A stretch of DNA of 38,636 bases from Chitinophagaceae bacterium. GTDB lineage: Bacteria > Bacteroidota > Bacteroidia > Chitinophagales > Chitinophagaceae. Where the stretch lies: positions 1 through 38,636 of the forward strand of contig JAIEQM010000121.1 in the NCBI GenBank assembly GCA_019747705.1. Reading direction: 5' to 3'. Within the stretch, counting starts at the first letter, position 1. Each line of letters starts with the position of its first letter. Under the pieces are notes generated by a model, which searched no databases, was not told where the DNA came from, and worked only from the letters and a program-made list of their open reading frames with translations. A program made the translations under genes and the position numbers. This document shows, in pieces, positions 14,527 through 23,034 of this stretch.

Positions 14527-17274
14527 TTAGTTTTTTAAAAAACGAATAGTTCTTTTTTCTTTTCTTATCACAAATTCAACTTCGGCTGTTTCCTTTGCAT
14601 TCAAATCAACTGTATATGAAAGAATATCAGGCTTAATTTTATCATTAAATACTTCCGGGTTTAATGACACTACATATCTTCCGGATGGAAGATTGAAATA
14701 GAAGGCCCCTGTCTCATCTGTTAAAGTGCTGAATATCCTGCCGGTTGTATCAGATACAATTATTTTAATACCCACAGAACGGAAAGGATTCATATCCGAA
14801 GTGTCGTTCACAGTTTTTACAAACCCGGTCATTGTTTTGCTTTTTATAAATGGGATATATTCTGTTTTATTTTTTCTGACCGCCACTTCCATATTATTTC
14901 CTGCTGCGGGAACAAATCCTTTTAAGTTGGTAATTTTTGAAAAATCAACCGGATAATTGCCAGGACTTATATTTTTTAAAACAGCCATACCCTGATTATT
15001 TGTGATAAGAATATTATCCTGCACAGCAAGGGCAACATTTTGAATTACCTGTTCATTTCCATTGTGCAAACCATTATTATCAGTATCCGTAAAAGCAATC
15101 ATTTTTAAATTGTGATATTGACGTTTCAGAAAGAAGGGCATATTTATTTTTTTTCTTATTGTGATGCGAATTAGCTGGCTTTGTAAACCCACACCAAAAG
15201 CTAAAGAGCGGATAACAGGAATGTCAGCATTTGTAATTATGCTCACACCGTTATGAAGGCCTTCATAAGTTACTGCTGCTGCCACGAACGAAGTAACAAG
15301 CGTATCAAGAAGCGATTGGGAAAGTGTATAGCCGGCTGTTACATTAAAGCGTTTGAAAAATTTAGCAGAAACATAGGGGGTAATACTTAACGTGCGGAAA
15401 TAACGTTCAAAATAATTTTTACCTGCCGCTGTATTAATAATGGGCATATTTACCAGCAGTGCATTTATTCCTGCGTATTTATGATACACCGTTAAGTTGG
15501 TATTACCGATAGAAATATTTTTTACCTGGTTTAACCTGGTTTCCATTTTGCCAACCCCGTTCATTGTTGAAGCTCTTAGAGAAATACTTGAAAACAGCTT
15601 TGTGTTAATACTGAAATTCCCGAAAGTATAACTGGCAAGCGTGTTTTGCAAAAACCCTTTTTGCTGCAATTGCCCTATACCGTAACTTACAGATACATGT
15701 TTGATATAATTATTTGCGGACAACCCATAGCGGCTTGTATTGATAGTAAAAGCAGTTGTGTTATAAATGGTATCACGGAATAAATTTGTAGTCATAAAAT
15801 TTGAAACCCAATAAATACCAACCGATCCTTTTTTACCCGTATATTTCAGATCGTGTTGCTGCGTTTTAATTCCTTTAAATAACCCCGGGTAATTATTATC
15901 GTTGTGCTGAACTGATGATATCAACTGCCATTTCCCGAAGGAATAATTGAAATTATATCCAAGCGTAAAACCCGGTATTGTTTTAATGCTGCTGAATGGC
16001 CCTTTGTAATCATCCCATCCACCGCCTGCGGTAACGTCAAACTGCAGTTTTTGACTGTTGAAAATCTGGATATTATTGGTAAAAAGATAGCTGTTAACAT
16101 GCCGTGCAGTATCAAAGTTGGCTGCTGCTGCATGCCCAATCCACACTTTATTCCATTTGTATTTTGTTTGCAAACTGAAATTGTTGCTTTTAAATAATGA
16201 AATACGCCGGTGAATATTTACACTGCCCGTAACAGAAAAACTGTCTTTTAATCGCCACGTTGTTTTCAAACCATTGCCATCTGAAAAGAAATAACGCATG
16301 TCGTTAATAACGCCCGCAGATGCATCAAAACGTTTGCCGGTATAATTTACAAGAAATACATTTTGTGCTATTTGGTTCCTCACATTGTATTCTCTTGTCC
16401 TGAAAAAGAAATTTAGCCTGCCTTTTTTTTCAAATTCCAATGCGCCTGTAACTGCTCCGTAATAGATAGCACGGTTCGAGTCTAATTTCATCAGCCCCGA
16501 TTCAAGCACCATTGGAATGAGGGGAAATGCTGATTCATGTTGCTTTAAAACAGAGGAAACCCTTGAAATATCTGCAGTCATTGCTCTTCTGTTTCCGGTA
16601 GTATCATTGAGGTCACGCACAAAGATGAATATCTTTTCGGATTTCAGTTTCTTAAACATGTGGTCCTGTACTTTTACTGTATAGTTTACAACTGAATCTT
16701 TGCCCGGGCCAAGTTTGAAGGTGATTTTCCTGTCCAGTTCAAGCAAAGTATTGCGAAGTTGAATCTGTGTATTGCTGCTGATATTGCCAAGATTTCTTAT
16801 ATAAATCCGCAGGTCAGCTTTTTTTGTTTGTTCATTTACAAACAACTCACGTGTAAAAAGATTACTGTTAAAATATATAACCGGCAGGGCTTTTACGTAA
16901 AAAAAATAACTTGTACTCAGCTTCGTTTCCCGGTTTGTTACTGATATTTCAAAAGGTGTCCATTCAGACAATGCTGCAGGTAATGGCGAAAAGGAAAGCG
17001 GAACAACTCTTGTTTCACCCGGGTGTACCCGCAACTCCGCATTGGGAGAAATGCTTTTCCAATGAAGCGGGGGGATAAAGGAAAGGTATAGTAAAGCATC
17101 TGCAGCGCCATTATTGATGATGCTGATATTGTTTGTATAAAACCTGTCGTTGATATTGGCTTGCACAGAATCCCTGTTGTACTTTACCGTGATGCCAGGT
17201 AAAGTCTGGGCGTGAAGCCTGGATAAAAGTGTATATAAAAGCCCGCACAAAATATAAGCAACAAGTTTTTTCAC
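14527..17274 (-). CDS. Usher-like outer-membrane barrel protein
   Basis: A 915-residue protein from a GTG start (signal peptide VKKLVAYILCGLLYTLLS...HAQ); an ATG at 17325 would add 17 residues and spoil the signal peptide. After the signal come two Ig-like stretches (ISIINNGAADALLYLSF, then HPGETRVVPLSF), then from about 240 to 720 long alternating strands with aromatic girdles as in a large outer-membrane barrel. Around 728 is FTDTDNNGLHNGNE, an SdrD/usher-type D-x-N-x-NG segment, followed by a carboxypeptidase-regulatory-like C-terminal domain. Classical PapC domains are not obvious. Its neighbours (chaperone-like and two subunit-like genes) point to an assembly or export platform. Confidence 0.65.
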   Translation of the reverse strand: MKKLVAYILCGLLYTLLSRLHAQTLPGITVKYNRDSVQANINDRFYTNNISIINNGAADALLYLSFIPPLHWKSISPNAELRVHPGETRVVPLSFSPLPAALSEWTPFEISVTNRETKLSTSYFFYVKALPVIYFNSNLFTRELFVNEQTKKADLRIYIRNLGNISSNTQIQLRNTLLELDRKITFKLGPGKDSVVNYTVKVQDHMFKKLKSEKIFIFVRDLNDTTGNRRAMTADISRVSSVLKQHESAFPLIPMVLESGLMKLDSNRAIYYGAVTGALEFEKKGRLNFFFRTREYNVRNQIAQNVFLVNYTGKRFDASAGVINDMRYFFSDGNGLKTTWRLKDSFSVTGSVNIHRRISLFKSNNFSLQTKYKWNKVWIGHAAAANFDTARHVNSYLFTNNIQIFNSQKLQFDVTAGGGWDDYKGPFSSIKTIPGFTLGYNFNYSFGKWQLISSVQHNDNNYPGLFKGIKTQQHDLKYTGKKGSVGIYWVSNFMTTNLFRDTIYNTTAFTINTSRYGLSANNYIKHVSVSYGIGQLQQKGFLQNTLASYTFGNFSINTKLFSSISLRASTMNGVGKMETRLNQVKNISIGNTNLTVYHKYAGINALLVNMPIINTAAGKNYFERYFRTLSITPYVSAKFFKRFNVTAGYTLSQSLLDTLVTSFVAAAVTYEGLHNGVSIITNADIPVIRSLAFGVGLQSQLIRITIRKKINMPFFLKRQYHNLKMIAFTDTDNNGLHNGNEQVIQNVALAVQDNILITNNQGMAVLKNISPGNYPVDFSKITNLKGFVPAAGNNMEVAVRKNKTEYIPFIKSKTMTGFVKTVNDTSDMNPFRSVGIKIIVSDTTGRIFSTLTDETGAFYFNLPSGRYVVSLNPEVFNDKIKPDILSYTVDLNAKETAEVEFVIRKEKRTIRFLKN

Positions 17275-17369
17275 AAAGTACAGTTTCTTGTGTTCAATAA
17301 AACAAACAGAAGAACAGGCTTGCATGCTTATAAAATGTAAGCCTGTTCATATTCTGTTGCAATTGTAAT

Positions 17370-17960
17370 TTAACGTTGTGTAGCAGTTACAGTAACTGTA
17401 GTTGTGTAAACTCCACCTTCGTAATTCCAACCTGGGTTAGCTCTGAATGATAAGCCAATATCTCTTGCAGCGCCATGCCATGAATCAACTAAATTAGGAA
17501 TGCTGGCAGCCAGGGGCCCCCAGTTTCCCAAGCTGTTGTTATAAGCAGCGGCTACTGCCATTCCTGGCTGGCCAAAGGTTAAAACCGATGTTTCAATAAC
17601 GCTCAAAGGCATCGGCATTTGCGGAACCGGATAACCGGGCGATGCATAGTCATTTGTTTTAACAATAGGACTTGCACCAAGACTTACAACAAAAGGCCGG
17701 TTTGAGCTTACTCTAAAAGTACGCCCGCCAAGTGATAGCCCATTATCAAGTTCTGAAGCCTGATCAAACGTAGCGCTGATCATACCTGCATTATCCGGAC
17801 GAATACGGATGATGTTGTGAATAATGAGTTTTACATCTAATTCACCAGTAACAGGGCCGGCCAGTGTGTTTGTGGCTGTTGATACTGAAACCTGTTCGTT
17901 TTGTGCATTGGCCAACAAAAAGCCAAACAGAGCTACCGCCCCGAGAAGATTTTTTTTCAT
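17370..17960 (-). CDS. Secreted subunit-like protein, LDNG/ANPGW family (first copy)
   Basis: A 196-residue exported protein, signal peptide MKKNLLGAVALFGFLLANAQ. Beta-rich, with SELDNG at 69-74 and ANPGWNY at 174-180 followed by GGVY and a TTTVTVTA terminal strand; both motifs recur in the protein of 13182-13679. It is the first gene of a four-gene minus-strand cluster and is 95 nt ahead of the usher-like gene. A first-position small subunit before an usher is typical of a major pilin, but homology to known pilins is not shown. The upstream 300 bp contain a palindrome (18094) and no clear -7 box. Confidence 0.65.
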   Translation of the reverse strand: MKKNLLGAVALFGFLLANAQNEQVSVSTATNTLAGPVTGELDVKLIIHNIIRIRPDNAGMISATFDQASELDNGLSLGGRTFRVSSNRPFVVSLGASPIVKTNDYASPGYPVPQMPMPLSVIETSVLTFGQPGMAVAAAYNNSLGNWGPLAASIPNLVDSWHGAARDIGLSFRANPGWNYEGGVYTTTVTVTATQR

Positions 17961-18093
17961 ACCAAAAATTTTTGAGTTAAAAAATATGGCTCGTCAAAAG
18001 GACATAACAATGATTGCTCATTGCGGGATTTGTAAAAGTAAATGAGACGGGTGTTTTATAGGATTTGGGAGAAGAAAGTTATTAATGACCAGT

Positions 18094-18105
18094 GTTAACG
18101 TTAAC
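18094..18105. promoter_or_regulatory. Perfect 12-bp palindrome, candidate operator
   Basis: GTTAACGTTAAC lies between the divergent subunit-like gene (17960, minus) and the metallo-hydrolase gene (18264, plus). A CG-centred palindrome of this kind is typical of LacI/GalR-family operators. The rest of the 303-bp intergenic stretch (17961-18263) is AT-rich and shows no gene or clear promoter. Confidence 0.35.
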
Positions 18106-18263
18106 GATGTTAAAGATAGAACCTTCCTGTGCGTAAATGCAATTTTTTTTGAACTTTTTTTTTAAAATCCAAAAAAATAATTTACAAAAGCTTTTAAATT
18201 AATCATTTCTTTACGCCGGGTTATTTATTGAGTTTTGGTTAGCATTTAAATCAATGTTACACT

Positions 18264-18905
18264 ATGCTTTCAGTTAGTTTTTTTACTTTCAGTCCAGTTC
18301 AGGAAAATACCTATCTGCTGTATAACGAAACGGGCGATACAATTATGATTGACCCTGGCTGTTATTTTCCTGAAGAAAGAGATGTTTTACAAAAGTTTAT
18401 TACACAAAACCGGCTGGAACCAAAGCTGTTACTCAATACTCATTGCCACCTGGATCATGTGTTCGGCAACAAATGGATACATGAAACATGGGGATTGCTG
18501 CTTCACATCCCTCAAAAAGAAAAACAGGTGCTTGATTTTGCACCCGCCAGCGGACTGATGTGGGGGCTGCCCTTTGATAATTACAATGCAGAGCTGAAGT
18601 ATTTTAAAGAGGGCGAAACAATTCTTTTGGGTGATGATGTACTTGAAGTCTTTGAAGCACCCGGCCACTCACCCGGGCATGTTTGTTTTTATTGCCGCAA
18701 GCAGGGTTTTGTAATTGGAGGTGATGTATTGTTTCGTGAAAGCATCGGGCGAACTGATTTACCCGGCGGCAACCATGCCACCCTCATCAGCAGCATCAAA
18801 ACAAAACTGTTTGTATTGCCTGATGAAACTATTGTGTACAGCGGGCATGGCCCGGCAACAACCATCGGGCATGAAAAAAAACATAACCCTTATTTAATGT
18901 CCTGA
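18264..18905 (+). CDS. MBL-fold metallo-hydrolase (glyoxalase II-like)
   Basis: A 213-residue cytoplasmic protein of the metallo-beta-lactamase superfamily. Metal ligands are complete: H60-C-H62-L-D64-H65, H139 in APGHSPGH, D154 in IGGDVLF and H195 in YSGHGPAT. The opening (FTFSPVQENTYLLY, then MIDPG) matches the YcbL/glyoxalase II-like branch. The C-terminal glyoxalase II domain is absent, so a general thioesterase or hydrolase of this branch is more likely than a true GloB. It overlaps the convergent flippase gene by 12 nt. Confidence 0.9.
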   Translation: MLSVSFFTFSPVQENTYLLYNETGDTIMIDPGCYFPEERDVLQKFITQNRLEPKLLLNTHCHLDHVFGNKWIHETWGLLLHIPQKEKQVLDFAPASGLMWGLPFDNYNAELKYFKEGETILLGDDVLEVFEAPGHSPGHVCFYCRKQGFVIGGDVLFRESIGRTDLPGGNHATLISSIKTKLFVLPDETIVYSGHGPATTIGHEKKHNPYLMS

Positions 18906-20405
18906 AATATATTTTCCAATAAAAGGAAGCCGTTGCAATTCTTTCCTCTCCACCCGCATTACAAAATATGCAAACATGGCAAACAGCGCAGTGCCGCTTA
19001 AAACACTAAACCATAAAGGACTGTAAAACGACACCACCACTCTTTGAGCCAGTACAATTAAAACCACCATTACCAAATAAGCAATCAATTTTTTTCGGGC
19101 ATAAGGAACTGGATAGTATTTCTGCCCCAAAATGTAGCTGGCAATCATCATAAATAAATAACAGGTAAAGGTGGCAATAGCCGCACCCAGGTAATGAAAT
19201 TTGGGTATCAATAAAATATTAATGACAATAGTGATGACTGCACCTCCAATGGTTATAGCAGCCCCGTATAAATTTTTATTGGTGAGCCGGTACCAAATGC
19301 TGAGGTTATAGTAAATGCCGAGAAAAATATTGCCCATTGCCAGCAACAGTACCACATTCATTCCTTCGCCCCATGATTTGGATTTGAGGGTGATGATCCA
19401 TTTGAGCACATCCAGGTATAATCCGATTCCTAAAAACATAAAGCAGCAGGCCAGCACAAAAAATTTCATTACCCGTGCATAGGTTTTTTGAGCGTTTTCT
19501 TCTTTTGCCTGTTTAAAGAAAAAAGGTTCTGCCGCCATACGAAAAGCCTGGATCATTATGGTAATTAAAACAGCAATACGATAGATATTGGCAAACACGC
19601 CCAACTCATGCTTTGCCTGCTCCTGCGGCACATCCACCACATGCTGGTACACCAGCCGGCTGAGCATATCATTGATCATTCCGCCCAAACCAACAATAAT
19701 GAGCGGGTAACTGTATTTCATCACTTCTTTCCATAAACCAAAATCAAATTTCAGTTTCACCTGTTTCCACTCACTCCACAGCAGGAGCCATGTAACAAAA
19801 GCCCCGCACATATTACCAATGATGTAATAACCAATGCCAATTTTTTCATTGAAGATGGAAGCAATAAAACTTTGCGGATGATGCAGCACATAGGAAGGAA
19901 GAATACCCAAACATAAAATCACTGCGAGAATATTGATTACAATTCCTGCTATTCTTACAAATGCATATTTCCTTGGCCGGTTCTCCTGCCGCAATACTGC
20001 AAATGGAAGTGTGGAGAGTGTATCAAAGAACAGAATTACAATCATCCATGTAATGTATTCCGGGTGTTCCTGCAGGCCCGCAGCACTTACAATAAATGGT
20101 GATAAAAAATAAAGCCCCAGGCTGAAAAGAATGGTTGAAACAATAACAGAAATACTCAGCGTGCTGAACAAACTTGTTTTATCCTTATCGGCATAAAAAC
20201 GGAAAAAGGCGGTTTCCATTCCATACGTAAATAAAATGGTAAGAAAAGGAACGATGGCATATACCTGTGTGAGGTCGGCTGTTTTTTCGGGTTGTTTAAA
20301 AATAAATGGCAATGCCATATTCATTAAGTACCCGAGAAAACGGCTGGCAATAGTAGGAATGCCATACCACAAAGTTTGTCCTGCTAATTTTTTAACGCTG
20401 CTCAA
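18894..20405 (-). CDS. Polysaccharide flippase (Wzx/MATE-like, MOP superfamily)
   Basis: A 503-residue membrane protein with about 14 hydrophobic segments and the family opening KKLAGQTLWYGIPTIASRFLGYLMN. It would flip lipid-linked oligosaccharides across the inner membrane. The start chosen is the TTG at 20405 (MSSVKKLAGQ). A TTG seven codons upstream (20426) is possible, but it lies inside a perfect -7 box (20424-20431), so transcripts would begin downstream of it. Its 3' end overlaps the metallo-hydrolase gene by 12 nt. No glycosyltransferase cluster surrounds it. Confidence 0.85.
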   Translation of the reverse strand: MSSVKKLAGQTLWYGIPTIASRFLGYLMNMALPFIFKQPEKTADLTQVYAIVPFLTILFTYGMETAFFRFYADKDKTSLFSTLSISVIVSTILFSLGLYFLSPFIVSAAGLQEHPEYITWMIVILFFDTLSTLPFAVLRQENRPRKYAFVRIAGIVINILAVILCLGILPSYVLHHPQSFIASIFNEKIGIGYYIIGNMCGAFVTWLLLWSEWKQVKLKFDFGLWKEVMKYSYPLIIVGLGGMINDMLSRLVYQHVVDVPQEQAKHELGVFANIYRIAVLITIMIQAFRMAAEPFFFKQAKEENAQKTYARVMKFFVLACCFMFLGIGLYLDVLKWIITLKSKSWGEGMNVVLLLAMGNIFLGIYYNLSIWYRLTNKNLYGAAITIGGAVITIVINILLIPKFHYLGAAIATFTCYLFMMIASYILGQKYYPVPYARKKLIAYLVMVVLIVLAQRVVVSFYSPLWFSVLSGTALFAMFAYFVMRVERKELQRLPFIGKYISGH

Positions 20406-20423
20406 AATGGGTTGTAATTCAAA

Positions 20424-20431
20424 CAAAAGTA
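20424..20431 (-). promoter_or_regulatory. -7 box of the flippase gene (TACTTTTG on minus)
   Basis: A perfect TAnnTTTG on the minus strand, 18 nt before the TTG start at 20405. The -33 element is unclear. Confidence 0.5.
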
Positions 20432-20508
20432 TTGAAACTTATTACCAAAAAGCATGCAACGCTTTCTGAATGTTAAGTATCTTAGAGGGCAAACTCTATA
20501 AACATGAA

Positions 20509-20571
20509 ATAATCATTAAAAAATAGCAGCCCACCTTTACACCAACCGGAATGATAATTTTTAATGATTAT
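20509..20571. promoter_or_regulatory. 14-bp inverted repeat between divergent genes
   Basis: ATAATCATTAAAAA (20509-20522) pairs perfectly with TTTTTAATGATTAT (20558-20571), 35 nt apart. It sits between the flippase gene and the gene at 20608, just upstream of a TATATTTTG-like box. An operator or a regulatory hairpin is possible; it is too AT-rich to be sure. Confidence 0.35.
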
Positions 20572-20607
20572 ATTTTGTGGCAATAGTTTAAAATAAAAAA
20601 TATACAC

Positions 20608-21243
20608 ATGAAAAAATTTACACTGCTTGCGGCACTTATCGTATCTGTTTTAGTTACAAACGCACAAAGTTTTGGCGAACTGGAATGGCAAAAAACAAAA
20701 ATCCCTGCTGTGGCGCTTGAAATTCCCCAAACATCTTCGGTTACACAGGATGCCATTGTAAAGAAACTGGCGCAATTGGGTTATAATGGTAAAGAATCAA
20801 AAGGTGTGGTAGTGTATAAAGGTATCCGCATTACAGAAATCAGCAGTGAGCCGCTGGATATTTATTTAAGTGTTGACCGTAAGAGCCGTAAAGAAAAAGA
20901 TGCCAGCACGGTTTATTTTGCTGTTTCAGGAGCGCCCGGCCAGTTTGTAAAAGCGGGAGATGATGCCATACTTATACAAAAGATCAATGCCTATGTAAAT
21001 AATTTTCCTGCATGGGCAGAAGCAGAAGCATTGGAGAGAGATATTAAAGACCAGGAATACCGTGTAAAAAGTGCAGAGAAAAAAGCTTCTGATTTGCAGA
21101 ACGACAGCGACAACCTTCAAAAGCGTTTGAAAAAACTGCAGGATGATATTGAAGAAAATAAAAAGAATATTGAAAAACAAAAAACAGAAATGGAAAACCA
21201 GCGTAAAGCCTTAGATATTTTAAAGGCCAGGCGTAAAAATTAA
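20608..21243 (+). CDS. Exported protein with C-terminal coiled coil, unknown function
   Basis: A 211-residue protein with a signal peptide (MKKFTLLAALIVSVLVTNAQ). Residues about 25-135 form a mixed alpha/beta region with no family I recognise. From about 140 to 211 it is a charged heptad-rich helix (LERDIKDQEYRVKSAEKKA, DLQNDSDNLQKRLKKLQDD) that should form a coiled coil. Its stop codon directly abuts the convergent permease stop (TAA then TTA at 21241-21246). Periplasmic, perhaps oligomeric. Confidence 0.75.
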   Translation: MKKFTLLAALIVSVLVTNAQSFGELEWQKTKIPAVALEIPQTSSVTQDAIVKKLAQLGYNGKESKGVVVYKGIRITEISSEPLDIYLSVDRKSRKEKDASTVYFAVSGAPGQFVKAGDDAILIQKINAYVNNFPAWAEAEALERDIKDQEYRVKSAEKKASDLQNDSDNLQKRLKKLQDDIEENKKNIEKQKTEMENQRKALDILKARRKN

Positions 21244-22464
21244 TTACTGGGCTTTTAAAGATAATTGTTGCCTGGCTGCTTTTGCTGATGGCAGCCAGGA
21301 AGCAATTACAGCAATTACAAGTACGGTTAACAGTATCAGCAACAAATCAGTAACCATCACTTTTACAGGATAATAATCAATTACAAAAGAACCTTCCAGC
21401 GGAATTATTTTAAACGTAACCTGCAAACCGCAAAACAAAAGCGCCAGTAAAATCCCAATCACACTGCCGGTCATTGCCAGCAGCGCCCCTTCACTTAAAA
21501 ATATTTTTTGTACAAATGCTGATGTGCCGCCCATGGCTTTAATAATTTGTATATCCTGCTGTTTTTCCAATACCAGCATGGTAAGTGCACCAATCATATT
21601 AAAAGCAGCTACAATTAGTATCAAACAAAGGATACCATAAATCGCCCATTTTTCTGATTGCATAACGGCAAACAAAGAATGGTTTTGCTGGTAACGGTTT
21701 TCCACCAAATAATTTTTACCCAGTTGCTGCTGTAATATTTCTATTACTTTTTTTTCAGATGCTCCGGCAGTTAATTTTATTTCAGCAGCCGTAAATTCAT
21801 TTTCTTTTAAGCCCACCATTTGTTTTACAATGGAAAGATTGGTAATAACATATTTATTATCAAAATCCTGCTGAATGGCAAAGGCGCCTCTTGGTTGAAA
21901 ATTCACCGTGCTGATGGATTCCAGCGGATTGGCGCTTGCCTGCACACCACGCCTGGGTAAGTAAACGGTAACGGGTGTAATAGCACGATCACTCATTAAA
22001 CTCAATGCATTTTCAATACCACTGCCCAGCACAAGTGAAGGTGATTCATCATTTCCCAAATTATAATTACCATTGGACAGATGGGTGGATACACCGGTTA
22101 CTGTTCTAAAATTTTCATCCACACCTTTCATTATGGCATTGGTGCGGAAATCACCGTTTTGAATGTGGGCATTTTCTTCTGCCACCAGGCTGTAAGCCGC
22201 CACCCCTTCTGTATTTTTTATTTTGCTGATGGCAACTGCATCAAACAGCACAATTTTTTCTGTGGGTGATGTAATCCTTATATCGGGATAAAAAGAAGAA
22301 TACAGTTCTTTCACCAATCCTTCAAATCCATTAAAAATGCTGAGCACAACTACCAGCGCTGCCGTGCCCACGGCCATAGCCGCCACCGTTACCCATGCAA
22401 TAATATTTACCGCATTGGTACTTTTTTTAGAACGGAAATATCGCCACGCAAAAAGAAAATTCAA
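21244..22464 (-). CDS. FtsX-like permease, LolC/LolE family
   Basis: A 406-residue ABC transporter membrane subunit: N-terminal helix around 20-45 (NIIAWVTVAAMAVGTAALVVVLSIFNG, in pieces), a MacB-type periplasmic domain to about 265, then three helices of the FtsX module (IYGILCLILIVAAFNMIGAL, then GALLAMTGSVIGILLALL). The opening FAWRYFRSKKS is that of LolC/E proteins, which with LolD release lipoproteins from the inner membrane. No ATPase gene is adjacent. The start is a TTG; no better start is available without losing the FAWRYF block. It follows rbfA by 74 nt on the same strand, a pairing I have seen in related genomes. Confidence 0.85.
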   Translation of the reverse strand: MNFLFAWRYFRSKKSTNAVNIIAWVTVAAMAVGTAALVVVLSIFNGFEGLVKELYSSFYPDIRITSPTEKIVLFDAVAISKIKNTEGVAAYSLVAEENAHIQNGDFRTNAIMKGVDENFRTVTGVSTHLSNGNYNLGNDESPSLVLGSGIENALSLMSDRAITPVTVYLPRRGVQASANPLESISTVNFQPRGAFAIQQDFDNKYVITNLSIVKQMVGLKENEFTAAEIKLTAGASEKKVIEILQQQLGKNYLVENRYQQNHSLFAVMQSEKWAIYGILCLILIVAAFNMIGALTMLVLEKQQDIQIIKAMGGTSAFVQKIFLSEGALLAMTGSVIGILLALLFCGLQVTFKIIPLEGSFVIDYYPVKVMVTDLLLILLTVLVIAVIASWLPSAKAARQQLSLKAQ

Positions 22465-22538
22465 TTGAAAGGGATGGGTTTAATGATTTGAAAACGCATA
22501 ACTATGAACATACAACTAACGACTATCTGCTAACAACT

Positions 22539-22904
22539 CTATTTCTCTTTCTTTTCTTTATCAATCTTCTTAAACAATTCCTCCATCTTAAACACATGAT
22601 CAAGTGTATCGTCAAGAAAATATTTGATTTCAGGAATACGGCGGAGCTGATGTTTGAGTTTAGCTGCCAGCTCCCGTTTTATTTCATGTGCACGGTCTTC
22701 AATTTTCTGAACCACCGCTTTACTGTCTTTTGCCTGGAACACACTCAGGTAAATGCGTGCTTCCAGCAAATCGGGTGTTACTTTTACAGAGGCAATACTC
22801 AATAGCCCGCCATCCACAATATTCAACCCCATTTTGGTAAAAATGCCCGTAAGCTCTTCATGAATTACACCAGCCACCTGCTTTTGTCTTTTTCCTTCTT
22901 CCAT
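22539..22904 (-). CDS. rbfA: Ribosome-binding factor A
   Basis: A 121-residue KH-type protein of 30S maturation. MEEGKRQKQVAGVIHEEL is the classic opening, followed by SIASVKVTPDLLEARIYLSV and LRRIPEIKYFLDDTLDHV, the RbfA signature block. The open frame extends 50 codons upstream, but that part has no homology and would overlap the divergent ABC transporter gene, so the ATG at 22904 is preferred. It heads a likely two-gene unit with the LolE-like permease. Confidence 0.95.
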   Translation of the reverse strand: MEEGKRQKQVAGVIHEELTGIFTKMGLNIVDGGLLSIASVKVTPDLLEARIYLSVFQAKDSKAVVQKIEDRAHEIKRELAAKLKHQLRRIPEIKYFLDDTLDHVFKMEELFKKIDKEKKEK

Positions 22905-23034
22905 AGTAAAATGATAAAATTGATACCGCCCATGCATTAAACGCCAGCGGGCACTGTAAAAGTAGTTACTTTGCACCGTTTTGGCACGGTTGGTATGGAA
23001 CTGAACGTTAAGAAGCGCCTTAAATTTGAATTGA

